From the NCBI GenBank assembly GCA_963817855.1, contig CAWFQA010000002.1:372001-436000 (forward strand): DNA of 64,000 bases, read 5' to 3'. The translations under genes were made by a program, and so were the position numbers. Source of the DNA: JAKAAZ01 sp963817855. Its GTDB lineage: Bacteria; Acidobacteriota; Terriglobia; Terriglobales; Acidobacteriaceae. The notes under the pieces are model-generated. The model worked only from the letters and a program-made list of their open reading frames with translations. It searched no databases and was not told the origin of the DNA. Positions within the stretch are counted from its first letter, which is position 1, and each line of letters starts with the position of its first letter. This document shows, in pieces, positions 1-7,936 of this stretch.

Positions 1-2
1 GC

Positions 3-983
3 GGCTGGCTGGTGGCAGATGTCCCTGCGAACTGGAAGCCCGATCCGTTCGTGGGACGCACCGTTGATCTGGGAGTGCCGGTGGTGCACGACTATGCCGA
101 GCGCGAAGTGCAACGGATTGTCCGCGACGATCGGCTCGACATGCTGGAACACGACGGCTACGTCGTGGCCAAAAGCTGCGCCCGCACGGATCATCCTCAC
201 ACACCCAGCGCGTATGCGTCAACCGTTTTGAAAGAAGTCAGTGGCGTCGCTCTGCCGATCCAAGTCTCATCCACCGACGTCAGTTACCATTCCGTACGTT
301 CGTATTACGACATCTATTCGCAGCTGCGCAGGACGCATCCTGGTCTGCTGCTGGAGATTTGCGACAATGGCGGCCGGATGGTGGACTTTGGCAGCGCAGC
401 GCACGGAGATTATTTTTCAATCACCGACAGCTATGATCCAGTGTCAAATCGCCAAGCGTTCTATGATGCCAGCCATGTACTTCCCGCAGCGATGCTCGAG
501 GACTACGAAATGAAATGGCCGACGCCCCGCATTGAGACTTTCCTCTACATGCTGCGCAGCGGCATGATGGGTTGGACGACTATCATGCAGGACACCACAG
601 TCTGGACCGCCCAGCAACATGCGGTGGCAAAGGAAGAATTTGCCACCTACAAGAAATATCTGCGGCCGCTAATTCGGGATGCAAACCTCTACCACATCTC
701 GCCGCGCCCCGACGGCGTCCATTGGGATGGCATGGAATACTTCAACCCTGCCGACGGCCAGGGCGTGGTCTATGCTTTCCGAGGCTCTGTAGCCTCAGAG
801 AGTCGCCACACATTTCATCTGTGCGGATTATCCGCAACGAAACACTATCGGTTGCAGTTTCACGACCATACCAGTCCCGATCGCATTCTCTCCGGTCGCG
901 ACCTGATGCAGGATGGCTTGAGCGTTCAGCTGCCGCTTCCTATCAGTTCCGAGCTGATCTTCCTGCGCGAACAGGCAAATTGA
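3..983 (+). CDS. Alpha-galactosidase-like glycoside hydrolase (GH36 type), C-terminal part
   Basis: The frame is open from the left edge of the window, so the first codons (GWLV...) are internal and the gene begins upstream; 326 residues are visible. The block DMLEHDGY near bases 135-165 resembles the barrel strand that carries the acidic nucleophile in GH36/GH27 alpha-galactosidases. The later GMMGWTTIMQDTTVWT block fits the end of the catalytic barrel, and the last ~90 residues look like the C-terminal beta-sandwich. The expected role is release of terminal alpha-galactose from plant oligosaccharides. Whether it has a signal peptide cannot be seen. The family call rests on remembered similarity; other GH36/GH31-clan activities are possible. 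Confidence 0.75.
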   Translation, partial: GWLVADVPANWKPDPFVGRTVDLGVPVVHDYAEREVQRIVRDDRLDMLEHDGYVVAKSCARTDHPHTPSAYASTVLKEVSGVALPIQVSSTDVSYHSVRSYYDIYSQLRRTHPGLLLEICDNGGRMVDFGSAAHGDYFSITDSYDPVSNRQAFYDASHVLPAAMLEDYEMKWPTPRIETFLYMLRSGMMGWTTIMQDTTVWTAQQHAVAKEEFATYKKYLRPLIRDANLYHISPRPDGVHWDGMEYFNPADGQGVVYAFRGSVASESRHTFHLCGLSATKHYRLQFHDHTSPDRILSGRDLMQDGLSVQLPLPISSELIFLREQAN

Positions 984-1026
984 CGGCGCTCTACCGGACA
1001 TTAGGAATATCGAATCAAATTCTAAG

Positions 1027-1065
1027 AAACAGCGCAGGAGCGGAACCTTCGGCTCAGCCCCTGCG
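1027..1065 (-). terminator. Possible intrinsic terminator of the small secreted protein gene
   Basis: On the minus strand an outer CGCAGG/CCTGCG stem (1060-1065 with 1033-1038) encloses a second short stem with a GAA loop. It is followed by the moderately T-rich tail CTGTTTCTT. It lies 15 bases past the stop codon at 1080. The tail is imperfect. Confidence 0.45.
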
Positions 1066-1079
1066 GCTATCCTCTAAGA

Positions 1080-1361
1080 CTACCTGCGGTGGTTAGCGTA
1101 CTCTGCGGCTGCTTTCAATTCCTGAGACGCTTGAATCAGCAATTCCTTCGCCCTCTGCGCATGATCGCCGAGTCTATCTTGATTTGCCTGTTGGGCGGTA
1201 TCAATCTTTTGATAGGCGTGCGCGATGGATGTTTGGGCAGAAGCCAGGTGCGGATGCTTATTGGGGTCGATATTCTGCGCAGGACCTTGAGCGAACATCA
1301 TGGAAGTGCCAGCCATCACAGAACACATCACCAGCGTACGAATTACATTATTCTTCGTCAT
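1080..1361 (-). CDS. Small secreted helical protein, function unknown
   Basis: A 93-residue protein. Translation most likely starts at the ATG at 1361, which has an AGGAG about 8 bases upstream; a longer frame to 1400 lacks such a site. Residues ~1-25 form a signal peptide ending near MFAQG. The mature part is short, His-, Gln- and Ala-rich and predicted alpha-helical, with a repeating pattern of the kind AQTSIAHAYQKID...AKELLIQASQELKAAAE. This recalls small periplasmic helical or metal-binding proteins, but I do not assign a family. It stands alone between a convergent glycosidase and a sirtuin gene, and has an 8-9-8 palindrome 50-80 bases upstream. Confidence 0.7.
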   Translation of the reverse strand: MTKNNVIRTLVMCSVMAGTSMMFAQGPAQNIDPNKHPHLASAQTSIAHAYQKIDTAQQANQDRLGDHAQRAKELLIQASQELKAAAEYANHRR

Positions 1362-1413
1362 GCGAAATCTCCTGGTACGTAGGATGAGATGATTCCTCAT
1401 TTCCGTTACCCAT

Positions 1414-1438
1414 GCGATTCCGAAAACCTAGGAATCGC
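1414..1438. promoter_or_regulatory. Operator-like palindrome upstream of the small secreted protein
   Basis: GCGATTCC (1414-1421), a 9-base spacer, then GGAATCGC (1431-1438) form a perfect 8-9-8 inverted repeat, 53-77 bases before the ATG at 1361. The spacing suits a dimeric regulator. No regulator is known for it. Confidence 0.4.
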
Positions 1439-1546
1439 CCCGAATAGAGAGGCTATGGTCGCCGCTTTGGATTGTCGAGTGGACAGCCAAATAGTCGCCT
1501 TCGCGGCGTGACGCTGCAGCCAAAGCCCGCGATCAGGACGAGCGTA

Positions 1547-2290
1547 CTAGGAGATCTTGAAAAGCTTCGGCAATATCTCTCCCGCTCTACCCAGAATGAT
1601 TTGGGTGAATGCGCCCGCGTTCAGCGGCTCTTCTGGCCCCACATAGTAGGATTGAGCCGGACTTCCCCGGCGCACTTTTGCCCAATGCACAAAACTCGCC
1701 GCAGGATGCACCACGCCCGAAGTCCCCACCACCAGCAGAATCGAGCAGCGATCAATTTCTTGCTGCATACGTTTCATTTCCAGTGGAACTTCTCCAAACC
1801 ACACGATGTGTGGCCGCAAGCGTGATCCACACGCGCATTTTGGAATTTCGCGGACGGAATTGTAGCTGTGACTATCGTTAATGATTGCAGCACCGCAGTT
1901 CGCCTCACATCGAGACTTGAACAGCTCGCCGTGCATCTGGACCAAGTTCTCTGAGCCGGCCCGTTCATGCAAATCATCCACGTTTTGAGTACATAGGAAG
2001 AAGCGATCGCCGATCCGTTTCTCCAACTCGGCAAGCGCGTAGTGCGCGGAGTTCGGCTGGCTTGCCTGCGCTTCCCTTCTACGCTGCGAATAGAATTGCC
2101 ATACCAGTTCCGGGTTCGCTTCCCAGCCTGCGGGCGTCGCAACAGTCTCCACCTGGTGGCCGGCCCACAATCCGTTGCTGTCGCGAAAAGTACGCAGTCC
2201 GCTTTCGGCGCTGATGCCGGCTCCAGTCAGTACAAACACGCGGTCGTTTGCCGCAATTTCAATGGCATCGTTCGAGGCGTTCTTCGCCAT
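1547..2290 (-). CDS. cobB: NAD-dependent protein deacylase, sirtuin family
   Basis: A 247-residue SIR2 protein. The NAD-binding motifs are GAGISAESGLRTFRD (24-37) and TQNVDDLH (101-108), with catalytic His120 in QMHGEL. Structural-zinc cysteines are at about 128, 132, 152 and 154. Tyr67-x-x-Arg70 matches the pair that in class III sirtuins (CobB, SIRT5) binds succinyl or malonyl lysine, so desuccinylase as well as deacetylase activity is likely. The gene is last in the etfB-etfA-etfD run, 51 bases after etfD, with a GGAG site before its ATG. That context suggests it reverses lysine acylation caused by acyl-CoA pools; this is inference. Confidence 0.9.
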   Translation of the reverse strand: MAKNASNDAIEIAANDRVFVLTGAGISAESGLRTFRDSNGLWAGHQVETVATPAGWEANPELVWQFYSQRRREAQASQPNSAHYALAELEKRIGDRFFLCTQNVDDLHERAGSENLVQMHGELFKSRCEANCGAAIINDSHSYNSVREIPKCACGSRLRPHIVWFGEVPLEMKRMQQEIDRCSILLVVGTSGVVHPAASFVHWAKVRRGSPAQSYYVGPEEPLNAGAFTQIILGRAGEILPKLFKIS

Positions 2291-2341
2291 TCAACACTCC
2301 AGAGGAACTCAGGAAGCGCCAAGTTAATCTTCCAGCGCGCT

Positions 2342-4834
2342 TCATGATTTCGGTTCACCCTTTGGTTTGGGCTGCCATTTCTTTCGTTCTGGCGCAATCG
2401 GATTCACTACCTCTCCGGAAGAGGATGTACTGATTGCCGGCACCACTGTATCGGCCGATTGATAGGGTGCGGGTGCGGGCTCTTCAACTTTAGCAACCTC
2501 CGACGGTCCGTCGGCAGCCGATTGTGATGATCCGGCGCTTGCCCCGGCAGGCTTGGCCGCCGGACGCCACTTTTTGCGCTCAACTTTCTCCGTAAGCTCT
2601 GGGACCGGTTGAGCCTGCACAGGCTCGATTCGCGCCAGCTCGGGGTCCAGGCGAACATTCGGTATACGCAAGCCGATTGCTCCAGGCGCATCGAAAATTG
2701 TCGTTACATCGTTTTCGACCGCTGTCGCCGCTCCGCCAGGCTGAACTGCTTGCACTTGCATCGACGGAGTCTCAACCGCCATGCCCATCTTCTTCTGCAC
2801 GCTTTCCAGCAGCAGCTCTGCCACATCCTTGATCACAATTCCATCCGCATTGCTCCTGCCGGGAGTGCTGCCGAGCATGCTCTTGCAGAACGGGCAGCCA
2901 ACCGCCAGGGTCTTCGCGCTGGTCGCCGAATTCAGCCGCTGTTCCGCTTCATGAAAGCGATTCTCTGATACTCGCTCGCTTCCCGGCTCTTCCTCTTTCC
3001 AGAATTGCGCGCCGCCGGCACCGCAACAAAACGCATTTTCGCGACTCCGTTCCATCTCCAGCAATTCGTTACCCAGCACTCGCAGGACATTTCGGGGCGC
3101 GTCATACACGCCATTGTGCCGCCCCAGATAACAAGGATCGTGGTAGGTGATGCTGGCATCGAGACGGTCCACATCGAGCTTTCCGGACGAAACCAGCGAT
3201 TCAAGAAACTCGGTATGATGCATCACCTTGTACGTGCCACCGATCTGCCGGTATTCATTGCCGATCGCGTTCATGCAGTGCGGGCAGGTTGCCACAATGA
3301 GTTTTGGTTTTACGGCATTCAGCGTGGCAACATTCTCGTCTGCCAGTTCCCGATACAACAGTTCATTTCCGGCGCGGCGCGCGCTATCACCAGTGCAGCA
3401 CTCCTTCTTTCCCAACACCGCAAAATTCACGCCCGCATAATTTAGCAACTGCACTAGTGCTCGCGCTGTCTTCTGCGCCTGCGGATCGTAACTCGCTGCG
3501 CATCCCACCCAGTACAAAACGTCTGCCTTCGGATTTTCATCCGTTGTCTTGACGGGCAATCCCTGGGCCCAGTCCATCCGCTTGTCGTGGTTAATTCCCC
3601 ACGGATTCTTCGATCGCTCCATCCCGCGAAACGCGGTTTGCAGCTGCACGGGAAATTCGCCCTCCATCATCACCTGGTTGCGACGGACATCGATGATGTC
3701 GAGCATCTGTTCATCTTGCACGGGGCACACCTGCATGCAGGCCCCGCAGGTAGTACACGCCCATGCAGCCTCCGGCGTCAGTGCAAACTGCAGCAATGGG
3801 TGGGGGCTGCTGTGTCCAGTCTCGAATCCAGATTTACTCCCTGACAGATGGTTCAGTTCCATTCGCTTGTTGATTTCCATCGCCGCAGGACTCAGCGATT
3901 TTCCCGTCACCGTCGCGGGGCACACATCCTGGCAGCGATTGCATTGAATGCAGGCGTAGGCGTCGAGTAGTCGCGGCCACGTCAGGTCTTCCAAACGCTT
4001 CGCGCCGATCTGTGGAACCTCTGCGTCCTGCTTGTCGGGTTCAAGATTGATATCAACCAGCGGCAACACACCCGAATCAGATCGTCGCGCGAAGAAATAT
4101 TTTAGCGGCGCCATAAAAATATGGACGTGCTTCGTGTATGGAAAATAAGCAAGAAACAATAGCACGCTGCCCAGCGCACCCCAGTATCCGAAAATCCTCC
4201 AGGCATGCGCATTTTGAGGAGTAAACAAATGAGAAAGGGCGGTGGCGAAAGGTTGGTATTTATCCGGTCCACGTTGCGCCAATCGCGCACCCGCGCCAAT
4301 CGCCCGGCTCATCACATGGAACAGGATGAAGACCGAAACCACAAGCGAATCCCGGCTGATATATCCGCGCCGCACATCTGGATGCACGAGGGTGTTCGCA
4401 TTAAATCGAAAATCTCGTCGGGCAGGCAGGAAAAATCTTCGAATGACCAGAGCCACCACTCCCACCAGCACCAGGAAGCTCAACACATCCGCGAATAGGT
4501 TATAGATCGCTCCCGGAACAGTTGCTGAAGAAATAGAAAAGCTCGCGTAGCCTTCGGCGGCATCGAGAGCATTCACCAGGATGTAGACAACAAATCCATA
4601 AAAAATAAATGCGTGGAAGGTGCTGATGATGGTCCGTTTCTTAAATGTCCGCGACTGACTCAATGCGGTGCGAAGCGCAACCCAAAGGCGCTGCACCACG
4701 CGATCTGTTCGAATATCCGTGTCGGGACGCCCGCGGCGGATGCGTAAATACAGCCGAAAGAAGCCGTGCGCTCCCCATGCCATAGTGACAAGCGCGAACG
4801 TCAGAAACGCGTACTTCTCAGAAAGTGGCAGCAT
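2342..4834 (-). CDS. etfD: Membrane FeS oxidoreductase, ETF:quinone reductase type (EtfD/EMO)
   Basis: An 830-residue protein. Residues 1-245 hold about five membrane segments resembling the nitrate reductase gamma (b-type haem) domain. Two CxxCxxCxxxCP [4Fe-4S] motifs follow at 295-305 and 360-370. Next come two HdrB/D-like CCG domains with key cysteines at 445/479/480/517/520 and 568/603/604/647/650. The same architecture is found in mycobacterial EtfD (Rv0338c) and the ETF:menaquinone oxidoreductases of syntrophic bacteria. They take electrons from reduced EtfAB at the membrane and pass them to menaquinone. Its place 44 bases after etfA supports that role. The last ~140 residues are a Pro/Ala/Lys-rich tail that twice repeats RKKW(R/Q)P. 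Confidence 0.88.
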   Translation of the reverse strand: MLPLSEKYAFLTFALVTMAWGAHGFFRLYLRIRRGRPDTDIRTDRVVQRLWVALRTALSQSRTFKKRTIISTFHAFIFYGFVVYILVNALDAAEGYASFSISSATVPGAIYNLFADVLSFLVLVGVVALVIRRFFLPARRDFRFNANTLVHPDVRRGYISRDSLVVSVFILFHVMSRAIGAGARLAQRGPDKYQPFATALSHLFTPQNAHAWRIFGYWGALGSVLLFLAYFPYTKHVHIFMAPLKYFFARRSDSGVLPLVDINLEPDKQDAEVPQIGAKRLEDLTWPRLLDAYACIQCNRCQDVCPATVTGKSLSPAAMEINKRMELNHLSGSKSGFETGHSSPHPLLQFALTPEAAWACTTCGACMQVCPVQDEQMLDIIDVRRNQVMMEGEFPVQLQTAFRGMERSKNPWGINHDKRMDWAQGLPVKTTDENPKADVLYWVGCAASYDPQAQKTARALVQLLNYAGVNFAVLGKKECCTGDSARRAGNELLYRELADENVATLNAVKPKLIVATCPHCMNAIGNEYRQIGGTYKVMHHTEFLESLVSSGKLDVDRLDASITYHDPCYLGRHNGVYDAPRNVLRVLGNELLEMERSRENAFCCGAGGAQFWKEEEPGSERVSENRFHEAEQRLNSATSAKTLAVGCPFCKSMLGSTPGRSNADGIVIKDVAELLLESVQKKMGMAVETPSMQVQAVQPGGAATAVENDVTTIFDAPGAIGLRIPNVRLDPELARIEPVQAQPVPELTEKVERKKWRPAAKPAGASAGSSQSAADGPSEVAKVEEPAPAPYQSADTVVPAISTSSSGEVVNPIAPERKKWQPKPKGEPKS

Positions 4835-4878
4835 CCGAACACCGTCCCGAAGCTGGAATAAACACGTCTTTGGCAGGG

Positions 4879-5830
4879 TTACTCGCGAATCGCAGCAATT
4901 ATTGCCGGAACAATCTGGTTCACATCCCCTACGATGCCGTAATCCGCTACTTTGAAAATCGGTGCGTCGGCATCCTTATTGATGGCGACGATGCATTTGC
5001 TTTTTCCCATGCCGGATAGATGTTGCACCGCCCCGGAGATGCCAATGGCAATGTACGCCTTCGGCTGCACTGTCTTTCCGGTCTGGCCAACCTGCTCAGA
5101 ATAAGGACGCCATCCTGCATCCACAATCGCCCGTGTCGCTGCGACAGCGGCGCCCAGTTGGTCGGCCAGGCCTTCGACCAGCTTTTGGAATCCCTCAGCG
5201 CTGCCGACACCTCGGCCGCCCGCAACCACAATCTCCGCATCCGCTAGCGAAATGCGCGATGTCTTTTCCTGTGATTTTCCGGTAATCTGCACCCGCCGTT
5301 GTGGCAGCGATAGGTCCACATCAAATTGCTCCGCCGCCTGCGTGCCCGGCGTGGCTGCCGCAAAGGCAGCTTGCTTCGGAGTGAGGACGATGACCCGGCG
5401 CATCCACCGCGATAGTCTCTGTAACTCGCGCCAGGTAGGTGTAGCGCTCCGCTGAGAGCATACCTTCCTTCGGAGTGACACTGATGACATCTTCCAGCAG
5501 CGGCGCGTCCAGCTTGACCGCGACCCGCGGACTATACTCGCGCCCGCTTCGACTGCTGCTGATCAGCACGGCATTCGCTTCCCCCTCGATTGCAATCTGC
5601 GCGACTGCGGCCGCCCAAATCTCAGGATCATACTGCGCCAGATCGGCGTGATCCGCAACCAGCACCTGGTCTACCAGCAACGCGACTTTATTTGCAACAG
5701 TGACAGTTGCAGATCCCAGCACCAGCGCCGCGACCGGGCCTTCCCTGCCCAGCTCGCGCGCGCAGGTCACCATCTCATAGGTGCTTTTACTCACTTTTCC
5801 GTTCGCGTGTTCCACAACGACCAGAATCAT
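4879..5830 (-). pseudogene. etfA: Electron transfer flavoprotein alpha subunit, split by a one-base frameshift
   Basis: The N-terminal half is read from the ATG at 5830 and the FAD-binding C-terminal half (GVGSAEGFQKLVEGLA, QVGQTGKTVQPKAYIA, GISGAVQHLSG, ADYGIVGD) in the next frame down to 4879. The switch falls at the CCC at 5394-5396. Deleting one base gives an uninterrupted 316-residue protein of normal length, reading ...VDAPVIVLTPKQ across the join. EtfA with EtfB accepts electrons from acyl-CoA dehydrogenases. The start overlaps the etfB stop as ATGA, so the two are translationally coupled. Every conserved block is intact, so an assembly indel is at least as likely as a true mutation. 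Confidence 0.88.
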
Positions 5831-6585
5831 GCGATCACCCGCGCTTCTTCCCGCAGCAGACCAACTAGCTCCTTAGCCGCGGCCGGCGCATCCTTCCCGT
5901 CCAGTATCTTGTGTAACCGGGTCTTCACCTGGATCTCCTCGCCAAGGACTTTTAGCTTCGACTCAACCTGGAAACTCTCCAGCGACTCCACACGAAGCTC
6001 CTTCTTTTTGGCACGCATAATATTCGGCACCGTGGGATATCGCGGCTCATTCAGCCCTTGCTGCGTGGTCAGCACCACGGGCAGTTTCACAGAAAACATT
6101 TCGCTGCCATCTTCCGCATCATGCCGTCCGGTCAGCATTTCTCCCTCAACCTGCAAGGCATTGACCCACGTCACCTGTGGCCATTGCAGTCGTTCCGCCG
6201 TCGCCGCCCCCAGCGCGTGACTGTCCCAGTCCGCCTGCTGACCGCCGCAGAAAATCAGCTCAGCATTCTCTCGCTTGGCCACCTGAGCAGCCACCTTGCT
6301 CAGCGCAATCGGGTCGAGAAATAGCTCCGTCTGCACGTGAATCGCGCGATCCGCTCCCATCGCCAGTACCGTGCGCAGTGCTTCCTGGCTTCGTTCGGGA
6401 CCCACCGCCAGCGCAATCACTTCGGCATTCACTCCGCTCTCGCGAATGCGCAGCGCCTGCTCCACTCCGTACTCATCCATAGTGTCGACCACCAGCTTGC
6501 TTGCGCTCAGGTCCACCTTGCCACCGCCCAGGCGCACCGTCTCTTCCGCGTCCAATACCTGGCGAATGATCGCCAAAATCCGCAT
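5827..6585 (-). CDS. etfB: Electron transfer flavoprotein beta subunit
   Basis: A 252-residue protein that starts MRILAIIRQV with a GGAGG site 5 bases before the ATG. It contains the beta-subunit pattern: DEYGVEQALRIRE near residue 38, a nucleotide-binding region with AMGADRAIHV, and VLTTQQGLNEPRYPTVPNIMRAKKK, the block near the C-terminus that contacts AMP and the alpha subunit. It forms the FAD/AMP heterodimer with EtfA and carries electrons from acyl-CoA dehydrogenases to EtfD. It is the first gene of the etfB-etfA-etfD-cobB run, and it diverges from an acyl-CoA dehydrogenase across 175 bases. No clear promoter was identified there. Confidence 0.93.
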   Translation of the reverse strand: MRILAIIRQVLDAEETVRLGGGKVDLSASKLVVDTMDEYGVEQALRIRESGVNAEVIALAVGPERSQEALRTVLAMGADRAIHVQTELFLDPIALSKVAAQVAKRENAELIFCGGQQADWDSHALGAATAERLQWPQVTWVNALQVEGEMLTGRHDAEDGSEMFSVKLPVVLTTQQGLNEPRYPTVPNIMRAKKKELRVESLESFQVESKLKVLGEEIQVKTRLHKILDGKDAPAAAKELVGLLREEARVIA

Positions 6586-6760
6586 GTATCCTCCGACCCT
6601 TCACGTAGTACGATGTCGCGCCTTATACTGCAATGTGCAATCGGTTCATATGGCGATCTCATATCCGGTCGCCTTTTTCGCCGCTGAGGAATTCAACGCG
6701 ACAGCTTAATCTACCCTTGATAGTTTAGCTGCGCAACCCCTGGAAGAGGTTTCCTGCCCA

Positions 6761-7936
6761 ATGGAGAACATCGCTGCTGTAGACGGCGTCAGATTGCCGC
6801 TGACATCTTTGAGTTCCGAAGAACAGATCCTGCGGGATTCGGTTCGCAAGTTCGCGCAGAATAAAATTGCACCCCTGGTTCGCGAAATGGATGAGGCGCA
6901 GAAGATTCATCCTTCCTTGTTGCCGCAAATCTTTGAGATGGGCATTCTCGGCATGGAAACTCCGGAGGAATATGGCGGGTTTGGGGGATCCTTTCTCGGC
7001 TCGATTTTGGCCGTCGAGGAGATTTCTACCGTCGATCCCGCGATCGGCGTTATCGTCGACGTCCAGAACACGTTGACGGTGAACGCGCTGCTCCGCTACG
7101 GCAATGAGGAACAGAAGAAGAAATACCTGCCGCGTACCAACACCGACACCATCTGCGCCTATGCGCTCAGCGAGGCAAGCTCCGGGTCGGATGCATTCAG
7201 CTTGAAGACGCAGGCGCGATTGGACGGCGACTCCTACGTCCTGAACGGCCGCAAGCTTTGGATTTCGAATGCAGCTGAGGCGGACCTTTTTATCGTATTT
7301 GCTACCGTCGATCTTTCTGCCGGCTACAAGGGGATTACCGCATTTATCATTGAGCGCGACACGCCAGGTTTTCAGGTGGGCCATAAGGAAGACAAGCTTG
7401 GAATTCGCGCTTCGTCTACATGCGAACTGCTGCTCGATGACTGTCGCCTGCCCACCGCCAATGTCCTGGGTCAACCCGGCAAGGGATACAAAATCGCGAT
7501 CGAGACGCTGAACGAAGGACGCATTGGAATTGCCGCGCAAATGCTCGGGCTCGCCCAGGGCGCATGGAATCACGCCGCCAAATACAGCCAGGAACGTCAA
7601 CAGTTCGGCAAATCAATTGCCACATTTCAGGCGGTGCAATTCACTCTGGCAGAGATGGCAGTCGAGATTGAAGCCGCGCGCCTGATGGTCTATAACGCTG
7701 CGCGGATGAAGGATGCCGGCATCCCGTTTGTCAAGGAAGCGGCCATGGCGAAGTATTTCGTCTCCCAGGTTGCGGAGCGGGTGGCCAGTCAGGCAGTCGA
7801 AATCTTCGGCGGCTATGGATTCGTCAAGGATTATCCCGTGGAAAAACTGTATCGCGATGCCAAGATTGGAAAAATCTATGAGGGCACATCGAACATGCAG
7901 CTGGCGACGATTGCCAAGCTGATCCTCGCCGGCTAA
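6761..7936 (+). CDS. Acyl-CoA dehydrogenase, short/medium-chain type
   Basis: A 391-residue protein of normal family length that oxidises acyl-CoA to trans-2-enoyl-CoA with FAD and feeds EtfAB. The signature YALSEASSGSDAF (about 130-142), the FAD/substrate region WISNAAEADLFIVFA, and IYEGTSNMQL near the end with the catalytic base Glu are all present. It is the only gene of the fatty-acid module on the plus strand and diverges from etfB. Its TAA overlaps the end of the convergent long acyl-CoA dehydrogenase by three bases. The substrate is not determinable from sequence; short-chain or branched acyl-CoA is most likely. Confidence 0.92.
   Translation: MENIAAVDGVRLPLTSLSSEEQILRDSVRKFAQNKIAPLVREMDEAQKIHPSLLPQIFEMGILGMETPEEYGGFGGSFLGSILAVEEISTVDPAIGVIVDVQNTLTVNALLRYGNEEQKKKYLPRTNTDTICAYALSEASSGSDAFSLKTQARLDGDSYVLNGRKLWISNAAEADLFIVFATVDLSAGYKGITAFIIERDTPGFQVGHKEDKLGIRASSTCELLLDDCRLPTANVLGQPGKGYKIAIETLNEGRIGIAAQMLGLAQGAWNHAAKYSQERQQFGKSIATFQAVQFTLAEMAVEIEAARLMVYNAARMKDAGIPFVKEAAMAKYFVSQVAERVASQAVEIFGGYGFVKDYPVEKLYRDAKIGKIYEGTSNMQLATIAKLILAG

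Noticed and set aside
6725..7600. A 291-codon open frame antisense to the plus-strand acyl-CoA dehydrogenase
   Set aside because: The plus strand carries all catalytic motifs; the antisense product resembles nothing.
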